A stretch of DNA of 64,000 nucleotides from Paenibacillus dokdonensis. Its GTDB lineage: Bacteria; Bacillota; Bacilli; Paenibacillales; Paenibacillaceae. The stretch is from NCBI RefSeq assembly GCF_004916975.1, contig NZ_STGQ01000001.1, positions 3,651,674-3,715,673 of the forward strand, written 5' to 3'. The notes beneath the pieces were generated by a model. The model did no database searches, was not told the DNA's origin, and saw only the letters and a list, made by a program, of their open reading frames with translations. Position numbers and translations under genes: made by a program. Below, piece after piece: positions 36,298 through 45,710 of this stretch; position 1 is the first letter of the stretch; every line of letters begins with the position of its first letter.

Positions 36298-39200
36298 TCA
36301 CAAGCGGACGGCATGCCCTCCATCAAAGAAGTAAAGCCATTTCTCGCTAATCTCTTCATGCAAAATATCTTTCAGCGCCCTCGCATACAGGTCCAGCTGA
36401 AATATATATTGTTCGGCAAGGGCATTTATCCCGCCCTTATGTTCCAATACTCTATCCGTCTTGTAATCAACTAGCACCAGTTTGCCTTCCTGACGAAACA
36501 GACAATCGACCACGCCCTGTATCAGCACTGTTTCCCCTTGTAATAACGATATCTCGAACAGATCAGGGTTTTCCTCTATCAGACCTGGTTGCCCCGAGAA
36601 CAGCCCTCTATGGGCTTCCTCTGCGGTCAGGCCGTAGCTGAAAGGCATTTCACGGGAAATCCATTCAGCTGCCTGCAGCCTTTCTCCAACATCAGTTCTG
36701 AAGAACATGCCGACTTCCTCAGGCTCGATAATATCCGCCTGCTCACGGGTTAGGAGCTCGCGTTCCAGCAAACGATGCACCGTTTCCGCAACAGCTGCAG
36801 CATCAATTTTGCCCTGCCCCAACGGGATATGCTGCATCAACGTATGATACACGGTGCCGCGCTCCGTAGGTGTCAATGCGTTCTGCTCCATGAACTTCGG
36901 ACGCTGCAGCGGGAGCGTAAAGGAAGAATTCCTATTGATATCCGTTAATTCCCTGCGCAGCTTCTCGTCCTCAATCCAATTTTCGGATGGCTGATCCTGC
37001 AAAGTCAGGAGTTTCTTCATTTCGGACACGGAGGTTTTGGCTGCCAGTCTTGCAGCTGCCGCATACGGATATTGCCAGGTCAGGCGGGTTGCGATCTCAG
37101 ATTCTTCAAGCATATCGGTTCCATCCTCCGCATCTATACGCCGCCTCTTCATTAAAGCCTCCAGCCGGTTCTTCCTTTCAGGAGTAGACTCTTCTTCTTC
37201 CTCCCAGCCACCGAGTTTGGCCAAGGTAAGCTCATCCGCGGGTAATACCGACACTCTCCATACGGACGGATCAGAAGAAAGAACCGGAGAAACTGCTGCA
37301 CCAAGATCCATCATCTCCCGCAGCTTCGCAGCCCCCTGATGGCGGATTAATGCAGGTCCGACCCAGTCGATGTAGCTCCGGCCTCTGGCCAGCATGTAAT
37401 CAGGAAGCATATATTCAGATTCATCCTGGACCTGTGCCCAGGATGATACCTTTTTATTCAAATCCTTGACGGTACCAACCAGAAACAGTTTTTCCTTGGG
37501 ACGCGTCAGTCCCACGTAGAGAACCCTCATTTCCTCTGCCAACAACTCCAGCTGTGATCTGCGCCGGATCGCAAGATTCGGAAGTGTAGGGAAGCTTACA
37601 CGCTTCTCTTCGTCCACAAATTTAGGACCGAATCCCAGTTCCTTATGCATCAGGAACGAAGCATTCAGATCCTGCTGGTTGAAAGTCTTGGACATCCCTG
37701 CCAAAAATACAACAGGGAATTCAAGCCCTTTGCTTTTATGAATCGTCATAATCCGGACAGCATTGTCTTTATGCTCCGTGCTGCCTCCCCCGCCAAGATC
37801 ACCGCCCCGGTCACGAAGCCGTGATACGAAGGTTAGAAAGCGAAAAAGTCCTCTGGAGGCTGTCGTCTGTTCGTACTGGACGGCACGGTCGTGCAAAGCC
37901 TTCAAGTTATTCTGGCGTTCGGCACCGCCCGGCAATCCCCCGACCCAGTCAAGATAGCCAGTCTCCCGATAAATCCGCCATATGAAGTCACCAAGGCTCT
38001 CTTGACGGGATACATTGCGCCAGTTTTGCAACTGCTGTACAAAACCAGCGATCTTGTACTTCAGTTTTGAAGGGATGCCTTCAACTGTGTCTGATACAGA
38101 AACTTTGGCTAAGTCAACGTTCTTATGACCATCCGCTAGATCATGAAAGGTCATTTCCAAGGTCGCAGCCGCTTCAGCTCCCGCCTTTTCCATTTCCTCC
38201 ATCACTTTGCTTTCGGCCGGGCTTTCTCCCAGCTGCACTGATGCTATTAACGCATCGTAAAAGGAGCCGTTCTGAGCTAATCGGATTTGCGCCAACTCTT
38301 CTTCCGTCAAACCGACAATCGGTGAACGCAGCACACCTGCCAATGGTATATCCTGCTGCGGATTGTCGATGATTTGCAGGAGAGACAGCATAATTTCCAC
38401 TTCTGTCGCCTGGAAATAACCGCGGCTCTGGTCACCATACGCAGGAATACCAAGCTGCTTCAGCTCCTCCATGATGAGCGGCCCCCAGATATAGGCTGAT
38501 CGCAAAAGAATAACCATATCACCGTACTGCACCGGCCGCATTTCTTTAAGAACTTTGTCAAATACTAGCAGCGGCCTTGCAGCGGTATCCCCCATCATAT
38601 TCCTGATTTTTTTGGCAATGGCTCTCGCCTCGATCTGTGCCGTTTCCATCTCCATGATTTCGCTTTCCTGCATGAGACCTTCGCCGTCTCCATCCTGAGG
38701 CTCTTCATCTGCAGATGCTCCCTTGCCGGCACGGTCGATCAGAAGAAGCTCGGGTTCATATGGATTCGTGCCAGTACTCTCACGCATCTGCTCTACAGCC
38801 GGGAACGAAGCACCATATACAAGCTCAGCACGTTGATCATAGCTGATCTCAGCCACCGTTTCGTTCATGATCTGGCGGAAAATCACATTGACCGCATTCA
38901 CCACTTCCATCCGGCTGCGGAAATTCCGCGCCAGGTCGATGCGGATCCCGCTGCCGCCACCGCTGTCATATCTGCGGTATTTATCCAGAAAAAGCCCCGG
39001 CTCTGCCAAGCGGAACCGGTATATACTCTGCTTCACGTCCCCAACCATAAACCTGTTGCCAGGCAGGTCCCTGGAGATGAGATTTACGATCGTTTCCTGA
39101 ACACTGTTCGTATCCTGGTATTCATCCAGCAGCACCTCGTCAAACTGTTCACGGTATTCCATTGCCGCATCGGATGGCATCGGATTTTCCGGTGTCGAAT

Positions 39201-40362
39201 CGGTGTGCAGCAGAATCCGGAGGCAGTAATGCTCCAAGTCACTGAAATCCACCGCTCCTCTTTTCCGCTTTTCGAGCTCATAGCGTTCTCCGAACTGGAT
39301 TACAAGCTCAGCCAGCTCCTTCATCAATGGAGCCGCTTCATTCAGTTCTGTCAGAAAAGCTTCGGAGGAACGGCCAAACAAGGCACCGCGCAAATCAGCG
39401 GCTGTTTTTTTGACGGCTTCGCGCAGCTCCTTGACACGTTCCTGAAGCTGCGGGTCCGTCTCGTCCTTGCGAACGCTCTTTAACTTGCCGAAAGCTATCC
39501 CTTGAAAGACCTCATAAAGCTCTTCCCAAGGTCGATGCTTCATGGCATCCTGCAGCGTATGAATCATATCAAGGTCCGCGTTTAGATTATCCACATATGC
39601 CCCTGGCCCGCCCGGAGCCATCGCAAGTCCGCGGGCTTGATTAAGAAGCCCTTCCGCACCTGCAAGGGCAAGGCGGGCATCCTGAAGGATGCTCTGAACC
39701 CAGGCAGTTTTTCCAAGGCTCGCTGTATCCGGAACTACAAAGGCTGAAGCCGTATCCCTTAACCATTGATCCGGCCAGGCATGACTGCGTGAGAAATCAT
39801 ACAGCTTCTGTACCAGAAGATGCATGGCGTCATCGGTGCGCTCACCGCTGAACCAGTCCACCAGTCGGATAAAGTCGCTGCCCTCGCCTTCGCTTCCATA
39901 CTTCTCTTCAAAAAGCTCTTCCAGAATTTCCTGACGCAGCAGCTCTGCTTCATTTTCATTAATAATTCGGAAATTCGGATCAAGGGGAATCAGCTGATAA
40001 TACCGCCGAATGACTTCAAGGCAAAAGGAATGGAGTGTTGTGATAGATGCTCGTCCCAGCAGTGACAGTTGACGGCGTAAATGAACGTTCTCCGGATCCT
40101 TTTCAAGCTCCTGGTCCAAGGCTTCCCGGATACGATCCCGCATTTCCGCTGCTGCAGCCTTTGTAAATGTCGCAACGAGCAGACGGTCAACGCTGAACCC
40201 CTGCTCCGTATCAATGATTTTGCGGATAATCCGTTCCACCAGCACAGCGGTCTTGCCCGATCCGGCAGCGGCGGCAACGAGAATGTGATCACCGGTTTCC
40301 AAAATGGCCTTCCACTGGTCATCGCTCCATTTGCTGCCTTCAGGTTTAGGTATTAGGGTCAT
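36298..40362 (-). CDS. addA: helicase-exonuclease AddAB, AddA subunit
   Basis: Catalytic subunit of the RecBCD-like enzyme that resects double-strand breaks and loads RecA. Start at the ATG at 40362 (MTLIPKPEGSKWSDDQWKAI), giving 1354 residues; this ATG overlaps the addB stop (ATGA) and follows AAAGGAGGAG. UvrD-type helicase motifs: Walker A AAAGSGKTAVLVERI near 28-42, DEYQDTN near 415, GDVKQSIYRFR near 450, and VGLTRPKEKLFL near 945. The C-terminal nuclease domain carries the LVDYKTD motif. Confidence 0.97.
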   Translation of the reverse strand: MTLIPKPEGSKWSDDQWKAILETGDHILVAAAAGSGKTAVLVERIIRKIIDTEQGFSVDRLLVATFTKAAAAEMRDRIREALDQELEKDPENVHLRRQLSLLGRASITTLHSFCLEVIRRYYQLIPLDPNFRIINENEAELLRQEILEELFEEKYGSEGEGSDFIRLVDWFSGERTDDAMHLLVQKLYDFSRSHAWPDQWLRDTASAFVVPDTASLGKTAWVQSILQDARLALAGAEGLLNQARGLAMAPGGPGAYVDNLNADLDMIHTLQDAMKHRPWEELYEVFQGIAFGKLKSVRKDETDPQLQERVKELREAVKKTAADLRGALFGRSSEAFLTELNEAAPLMKELAELVIQFGERYELEKRKRGAVDFSDLEHYCLRILLHTDSTPENPMPSDAAMEYREQFDEVLLDEYQDTNSVQETIVNLISRDLPGNRFMVGDVKQSIYRFRLAEPGLFLDKYRRYDSGGGSGIRIDLARNFRSRMEVVNAVNVIFRQIMNETVAEISYDQRAELVYGASFPAVEQMRESTGTNPYEPELLLIDRAGKGASADEEPQDGDGEGLMQESEIMEMETAQIEARAIAKKIRNMMGDTAARPLLVFDKVLKEMRPVQYGDMVILLRSAYIWGPLIMEELKQLGIPAYGDQSRGYFQATEVEIMLSLLQIIDNPQQDIPLAGVLRSPIVGLTEEELAQIRLAQNGSFYDALIASVQLGESPAESKVMEEMEKAGAEAAATLEMTFHDLADGHKNVDLAKVSVSDTVEGIPSKLKYKIAGFVQQLQNWRNVSRQESLGDFIWRIYRETGYLDWVGGLPGGAERQNNLKALHDRAVQYEQTTASRGLFRFLTFVSRLRDRGGDLGGGGSTEHKDNAVRIMTIHKSKGLEFPVVFLAGMSKTFNQQDLNASFLMHKELGFGPKFVDEEKRVSFPTLPNLAIRRRSQLELLAEEMRVLYVGLTRPKEKLFLVGTVKDLNKKVSSWAQVQDESEYMLPDYMLARGRSYIDWVGPALIRHQGAAKLREMMDLGAAVSPVLSSDPSVWRVSVLPADELTLAKLGGWEEEEESTPERKNRLEALMKRRRIDAEDGTDMLEESEIATRLTWQYPYAAAARLAAKTSVSEMKKLLTLQDQPSENWIEDEKLRRELTDINRNSSFTLPLQRPKFMEQNALTPTERGTVYHTLMQHIPLGQGKIDAAAVAETVHRLLERELLTREQADIIEPEEVGMFFRTDVGERLQAAEWISREMPFSYGLTAEEAHRGLFSGQPGLIEENPDLFEISLLQGETVLIQGVVDCLFRQEGKLVLVDYKTDRVLEHKGGINALAEQYIFQLDLYARALKDILHEEISEKWLYFFDGGHAVRL

Positions 40363-43300
40363 GATGTTTCTCCTCCTTTGCTCTCGGACAACAGTTCCCA
40401 TACCTGCGATTTATTCGGCTTGCCCAGCAGATGATAGTGATTGCCCTCAACCGCCTCGTCAAACTGGCATACCGGCTTGTACGGGCAAAATGTGCAGGCG
40501 GTTTCCTGCTGGATACGATACGGCTCAATTTTCACATCGCCTTCCGTAATCCGTGTTCCGATCGTCTCAATGCTGCTCCGAACGGAGGTAAGCAGATGAT
40601 CCCACTGTTCCGGACTTGCAACCGATGCGCTGCTGTAGAAGCTGCCATCCGATTTGACCGCCACCGGCAGGATCGATGAATGTCCTTTGTCGAGCGATGT
40701 ATCCATTTTGGACACGACGTCACGGTCGGCCATCAGCAGCCCCTTCATTTTGAAGCGTTTGAGAAGTTCTTCCGCAGCCTGATCCATCGTCATGCCGTTT
40801 GCGGACTGCAATATCGGATCATGCACATGAAAATACAGCGTGCCTGCCGGCAGAGCCTTGCTTCCCAGCCACTCATCCGCGTAAGTTAGAAGCACATCCA
40901 GATATGTCAGCATTTGCAGCGCCAGTCCGTAATACACTTCATGAAGTCTGAGATCCTTTTGCCCAGACTTATAGTCAATGACGCGAAGCAAAATTCCGTC
41001 TTCCCCCTGCGCCATATCCACGCGGTCAATCCGGCCGACAACCTCCATCACTGTACCGTTCTCCAGCTCAAAGGTGAGTGGTGGCAGCGGCTTTCCAGGA
41101 CCAAAATCCAGCTCCAGCCCAACCGGTTCAAAGCTTCCGCGACGCGCATGTTCGCCTAATATGATAGATGCTCTTCCAACGATATTTTTCAATTTGCGTG
41201 AGATATATCCGTACCTTTTGGAGCTGAGCAATATCTCACCTTGAAGCATGGGAGCCAGACGTTCCACGGTCATTTCCGCTTCCCTCCGGCATTCCTCTGC
41301 CGACAAGCTTCCCCAACTGCGATGCTGTTCCTTCAGTCTGAGCGCCATTTCGCTTAGTGCGGCATGGAAAAGCTGCCCGATATCTGGCGCCTTCAGCCGG
41401 TACAGCTGACGTTCCTTCAACTTCAAGCCATGGGATGCAAAATGCGAGAATGGACATGCCACGAATCTCTCCATGCGCGACACGCTTGTTCGGATTTTGC
41501 TTCCATAGAGCCTGCGGCTGGTACCCTCTTGGAGCGTCATCGTATCGTTTCGGTAAAACAGTGAGCGCAGCAGCATATCAAGCGGACCATGCCATTGTGA
41601 ATCCTGTAAATACCAGTTGTAAACATTCCACCAAACCTCAGGTATTTTGGCGCCCTGTCTCCATCTTCTAAGCTGCACAATGAGATGACTGAGCGTTTGG
41701 CGAGGATGCTCAATGTATATTTTATGCTCCAGGGCACTCTGATCCGCTCCTGGCTGCACAGACAGCGGCTCTTCCTTGAGACCTGAGAACATTCTTGCTA
41801 CATGCCGTACCACTTCAGATGGCAGCAGTTCCTTGCCTTCGTCGTCCGCGGAAGGATAGCTGATCCATACATGCCGGCTCGCAGACGTGAGCGCGTTGTA
41901 GATCAGGAAGCGTTCATCCAGCAGCTTTCGGGAAATTCCCGGAGCCAGCTCCATTCCTGTATCCGCCAACACAGATCGCTCCTGTTCAGTAATAATACCG
42001 TCCTCCTGGTATACTGCCGGGATCACACCGTCATTTACGCCCAGCAAAAACGCATGCTTGATTCCGCTCGTACGCGTGCGATCCATCGTTCCGACAAGCA
42101 CCTGATCGAGTGAAGGCGGCACAAGACCCAGCTTCAGTTCACTGAGACCGGTCTCAAAAATACCGGCAAACAAGTCGAATGTCATCTTCTCTGTACCCAT
42201 CATTTCGACAATCTGATCCAGCAGGGTCAAGACCTCGCCCCATAATTGCCGGTGCTCCCTTGCCGCCTCTGGACGGCCATTTTTCAGCGCATCTCGGCTC
42301 CATAAATCCAGCCGTTGAGGTATTCCTGCATCCTCAAGAAGCCCGAAAACGGCCGTACTCATATCCCGGGCTGTCTTGGCATGTTTAATACGTTTATCAA
42401 AAACCGAGAGAGGACCGGTAACTGCATTCCGGCAGCGTTCCATCAGCTCCAGCATCTCCTCGCCCGTCTTCCGCTGCGGAGACCCCCCCTCTTCCAGAGA
42501 AAGGCTCGGGATGCCCTTCCATGGGCGTCCGTCCGTCCAGCGGTAGCCCTGTATGCCGCTTGCGAGAGCATAGTTCTCCAGACGGTCCATATCCTCGGGC
42601 GTCAAAGAACCGTCCAGCGGCAGAAGCAAATCGCTCTTCACGCAGCGGAACACATCTTCATGCCTCCAAAAGCGCCGGATCACATCCAGCGCGGCACGCA
42701 AAAATTCAACCAGCGGATGATGAAGCTCACTCCTTTTCTGGTCAAGGAACAACGGAATTCCATAATCCTGGAACAGCGGCATAACCAGATGCTCATAATC
42801 CCCGAGGTTACGGACAAAAACAGCCATCTCACGGAAGCGGACGCCTTCATCCCGCGCCAGTCGCAGCATCTCCCGCAGAGCACCTTCGACTTCAGCTCGG
42901 CGTCCCGCTGCAGAATGGATGGAGATACCATCCGCTGATCCGGTTTCTACTGCTTGATAACGCAGCCGCCGATCATACCCCCGCTCCAGATGGGCAAGCT
43001 GAGGGCTCCCTTGAAAACGCGGCGGTACAGATGGAGCGAGTACTTTGTTGTCTATTTCAATACCGAGTTCTTCCGCCATTCCTCTCAACTTGATGTAAGT
43101 AGTCGCTGTCGGATGGAACAAATCCAGCTCATGAGGCATCCGCAAACCATCGTAAGGCTTATCCAGCGTGAGTGAAACAGTAACGGACGCAGCATGAAGC
43201 ATCAGTTGGTTTACGACCTGAAGCTCTTGGGGAGTGAACCCATGGAAACCGTCAATCCAAATATCCGCTCCCTGCAAATAGCTGGAATCTCTCACTGCCT

Positions 43301-43871
43301 CGGTCAACCTGATTAAATTGTCTTCCTCATCGATATACAATGGTGACATTTCCTGCTCAAAATCCTTGTACACTGTCCACAAATCTTCGAGCTTGCTGCG
43401 CAGGATCGGCGTGGCTGCGGATGTTGCAATCATCTGATCCAGCACCTGCTTAACCGCAGAGGAGTCGATACAGTACCGCTTCATTTCGGTGTACACATCT
43501 CCCAGACGGCCAACGAAGCCAAGCTGCTCGCCCGAGGCCCCGAACAGCTTTAACTCATCCTTGCGATGCTGAATAATTTTGTAAAGGAGCATTTTTTTGC
43601 CCTCATCGCTGATGCCGACGCGAGCAGCACCGCCGGTCTCCTGCATGACGCGGTAGGCCAGACGGCGAAAGCTCAGCACCTGGGCTCTTACGCTGCCTTT
43701 AATCCGGCCTGTCGTGACAAGCCCATGTTCTGCCTGGAACGATCCCTGCTCCGGAACCAGCAATATCATGGGTTTTCCCTGCGGCGCAGCCTCCAGCCTG
43801 GCAGAGATATCTTCAAGTATAGTTGTCGTTTTCCCGCTTCCCGAACGTCCGATAAGAAAATGAACCGCCAT
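40359..43871 (-). CDS. addB: helicase-exonuclease AddAB, AddB subunit
   Basis: Second subunit of AddAB, which recognises the regulatory Chi sequence and cuts the 5' strand. Start at the ATG at 43871 (MAVHFLIGRSGSGKTTTILE), because AAGGAGGAG lies just upstream and itself overlaps the alternative ATG at 43886; 1170 residues. Walker A GRSGSGKTT (8-16). C-terminal nuclease motif VIDYKSGQ. Four Cys for the Fe-S staple: one in VACPFSHF and three in CTFCPYKPVC near the end. First gene of the repair operon. Confidence 0.96.
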   Translation of the reverse strand: MAVHFLIGRSGSGKTTTILEDISARLEAAPQGKPMILLVPEQGSFQAEHGLVTTGRIKGSVRAQVLSFRRLAYRVMQETGGAARVGISDEGKKMLLYKIIQHRKDELKLFGASGEQLGFVGRLGDVYTEMKRYCIDSSAVKQVLDQMIATSAATPILRSKLEDLWTVYKDFEQEMSPLYIDEEDNLIRLTEAVRDSSYLQGADIWIDGFHGFTPQELQVVNQLMLHAASVTVSLTLDKPYDGLRMPHELDLFHPTATTYIKLRGMAEELGIEIDNKVLAPSVPPRFQGSPQLAHLERGYDRRLRYQAVETGSADGISIHSAAGRRAEVEGALREMLRLARDEGVRFREMAVFVRNLGDYEHLVMPLFQDYGIPLFLDQKRSELHHPLVEFLRAALDVIRRFWRHEDVFRCVKSDLLLPLDGSLTPEDMDRLENYALASGIQGYRWTDGRPWKGIPSLSLEEGGSPQRKTGEEMLELMERCRNAVTGPLSVFDKRIKHAKTARDMSTAVFGLLEDAGIPQRLDLWSRDALKNGRPEAAREHRQLWGEVLTLLDQIVEMMGTEKMTFDLFAGIFETGLSELKLGLVPPSLDQVLVGTMDRTRTSGIKHAFLLGVNDGVIPAVYQEDGIITEQERSVLADTGMELAPGISRKLLDERFLIYNALTSASRHVWISYPSADDEGKELLPSEVVRHVARMFSGLKEEPLSVQPGADQSALEHKIYIEHPRQTLSHLIVQLRRWRQGAKIPEVWWNVYNWYLQDSQWHGPLDMLLRSLFYRNDTMTLQEGTSRRLYGSKIRTSVSRMERFVACPFSHFASHGLKLKERQLYRLKAPDIGQLFHAALSEMALRLKEQHRSWGSLSAEECRREAEMTVERLAPMLQGEILLSSKRYGYISRKLKNIVGRASIILGEHARRGSFEPVGLELDFGPGKPLPPLTFELENGTVMEVVGRIDRVDMAQGEDGILLRVIDYKSGQKDLRLHEVYYGLALQMLTYLDVLLTYADEWLGSKALPAGTLYFHVHDPILQSANGMTMDQAAEELLKRFKMKGLLMADRDVVSKMDTSLDKGHSSILPVAVKSDGSFYSSASVASPEQWDHLLTSVRSSIETIGTRITEGDVKIEPYRIQQETACTFCPYKPVCQFDEAVEGNHYHLLGKPNKSQVWELLSESKGGETS

Positions 43872-43952
43872 GTTCTCCTCCTTCAAATTATGTAATCTAT
43901 GAAATCAATGAATTGAATATTAGTTCAGTAAACAACTGTAAACATATGATCC

Positions 43953-43990
43953 AGTATATCATACCGATAAATTATTAGAACATATGTTTG
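43953..43990 (-). promoter_or_regulatory. possible addBA promoter with a LexA-like box
   Basis: AGAACATATGTTTG at 43977-43990 resembles the Gram-positive SOS box (CGAAC, four bases, GTTCG) with two deviations. On the minus strand a TATACT at 43953-43958 lies 17-18 bases away, so the box would overlap the -35 region. The remainder of 43887-44095 is A/T-rich, with no further feature. Confidence 0.35.
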
Positions 43991-44095
43991 TTTCCGGATG
44001 GATCTTTCTCTTATTCTGTCAATATAAAAAGCTCATACTATTTTACCACTAATATTTTGATAGAGTTTAAAGGTAATGATTGGGGTGAGCTAAAA

Positions 44096-44148
44096 GTAAA
44101 AAGGACAGTCCCCAAGGTCCTTTTTCAGAACCTTTAGTGACTGCCCCA
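44096..44148 (-). terminator. terminator after the RlmI-like gene
   Basis: On the minus strand CAGTC/GACTG and AAGGTTC/GGACCTT pairings nest into a long hairpin followed by TTTTT, just past the stop at 44157. Confidence 0.7.
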
Positions 44149-44156
44149 CCTGGCTA

Positions 44157-45533
44157 TTAGAACGTTCTGCTTCTCACTTCAAAGATTGCAAATTTCAGGT
44201 AATGGCCTTCGTCAACGCCCAGAATCTGCGGATGGTCCTTACCTGCGGCGCGCCATTCGATCAAGCGCAGGATTTTGCCTGCATCAGCTGCAGCCTCCTG
44301 GATCGTCTCGAGGAACAGATCTGGACGCATATGATACGAGCAGCTTGCCGTCACCAGATATCCGCCTTCATTGACCAGCTTCATGCCATGGAGGTTAATA
44401 TCTTTATATCCTCTGCAGGCACCCTTCACAGCGCTTTTGGTCTTGGCAAAGGCTGGCGGGTCCAAAATGACCACATCCCAGGTTCTGCCGCCGCCTGCGG
44501 TCATCTTTTGCGAGGTATCCACCTTATCGGATGTACTGGCGGAACGTTTCTGTCTTTCCTCCAGACCCTTGACTTGGGAACGAAGATATTGGAAGGCATC
44601 ATCCACCACGAACTCAACACGGTCACCAAAGCCGTTCAGCTCCACATTTTCCCGCGCGCTGTCGATCGCATGCTGCGAGATATCCAGGCAAGTCACCTTT
44701 TTGGCACCATATTTACAAGCATGAAGCGTAAAGCTTCCTGTATGCGAAAAGCACTCCAGTACCGTTGCCCCGTCCCAATACGGAAACTCGACAACCTTGC
44801 CGCTCTTATTCACCGGACGTTTAAGCGTTTGACCCTCTTCCTCGATTTCCTGCACCGTGATGCCGCTGCGTTCGCCCCAGCCTGTCATCAGCGGCTCGAT
44901 GGAAGCCCGATTCTCTCGCTGATCAAAGAAATAACCGGTCTTTTGTCCTTCTTCAATGTCTACGCGGATATGAAGACCATTCTCCTGGACCGTGACATAT
45001 CTCGGACATTCCCCATATACGGGTCCCTTGGTCTGTTCCAGACCTTCAAGCTCGCGTACCGGAACATCGCTTCGTTCATAGATGCCTCTCGGGTTCATCA
45101 CTTCAACAAGTGCGTCCACAATTTCCTTGCGGCGGGTATCCATGCCCATGGTCAGCAGCTGAATGACCAGCACATCATCGAACCGGTCCACGATCAACCC
45201 CGGGAGAAAATCAGCCTCGCCGTATACAAGCCGATACGCATTCGCATCCTGCAGGAATCGTTCCCTGTGTTTGAGACAGCTGAGGAACCGTTCAGCAAAA
45301 AAAGCCTGGTCCATCTGTTCTATTTCGCGGTAGGAAACCGCCCGTACTGTAATCTGAGATGCCGGATTATAATAACCTGTTGCCAAATAACGTCCCTGAT
45401 GGTTCATGACTTGAACCAGATCTCCCGGCTGCGGGTTGCCCTCTACAGACTCGATTTCATTTTTGTAAATCCAGGGATGTCCCTGTTCCAGCCTTTTTTT
45501 ACGGCCTTTTTGAAGAATGACAGATGCCAACAT
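44157..45533 (-). CDS. class I SAM-dependent rRNA methyltransferase (RlmI/YwbD-like)
   Basis: Predicted 23S rRNA cytosine-C5 methyltransferase. Start at the ATG at 45533 (MLASVILQKGRKKRLEQGHP, 458 residues), with AGGTGGGAG upstream. A PUA domain covers about 1-85, a central domain follows, and the Rossmann domain has ECFSHTGSF (SAM loop) and LDPPAFAK plus TASCSYHM, where the catalytic Cys lies. Compared with RlmI as I know it there are two insertions: about 35 residues between DQRENR and the SAM loop, and about 25 residues (Ser/Lys/Thr-rich) before the LDPP strand. The exact site modified is not certain. Confidence 0.85.
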   Translation of the reverse strand: MLASVILQKGRKKRLEQGHPWIYKNEIESVEGNPQPGDLVQVMNHQGRYLATGYYNPASQITVRAVSYREIEQMDQAFFAERFLSCLKHRERFLQDANAYRLVYGEADFLPGLIVDRFDDVLVIQLLTMGMDTRRKEIVDALVEVMNPRGIYERSDVPVRELEGLEQTKGPVYGECPRYVTVQENGLHIRVDIEEGQKTGYFFDQRENRASIEPLMTGWGERSGITVQEIEEEGQTLKRPVNKSGKVVEFPYWDGATVLECFSHTGSFTLHACKYGAKKVTCLDISQHAIDSARENVELNGFGDRVEFVVDDAFQYLRSQVKGLEERQKRSASTSDKVDTSQKMTAGGGRTWDVVILDPPAFAKTKSAVKGACRGYKDINLHGMKLVNEGGYLVTASCSYHMRPDLFLETIQEAAADAGKILRLIEWRAAGKDHPQILGVDEGHYLKFAIFEVRSRTF

Positions 45534-45710
45534 ATCCACTCCCACCTATATGCAATTTTCTTGTATACTCAACATCTAAATCAGGTGCTTAACGAAGTAC
45601 AATAACACCGTTACAACTTCGCTACCCGGTCCTTTACGAGTCATGGTTGTCCAAACAGCAACATATAAATGATAAATGGACAAGAACCCGTCAAAGGAGA
45701 ACCTTTTCCC

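Noticed and set aside
44202..45605. 467-codon open frame on the plus strand opposite the RlmI-like gene
   Set aside because: Covers nearly the same span as a clear methyltransferase gene, has no recognisable motifs, and its composition looks like a mirror of the real frame.
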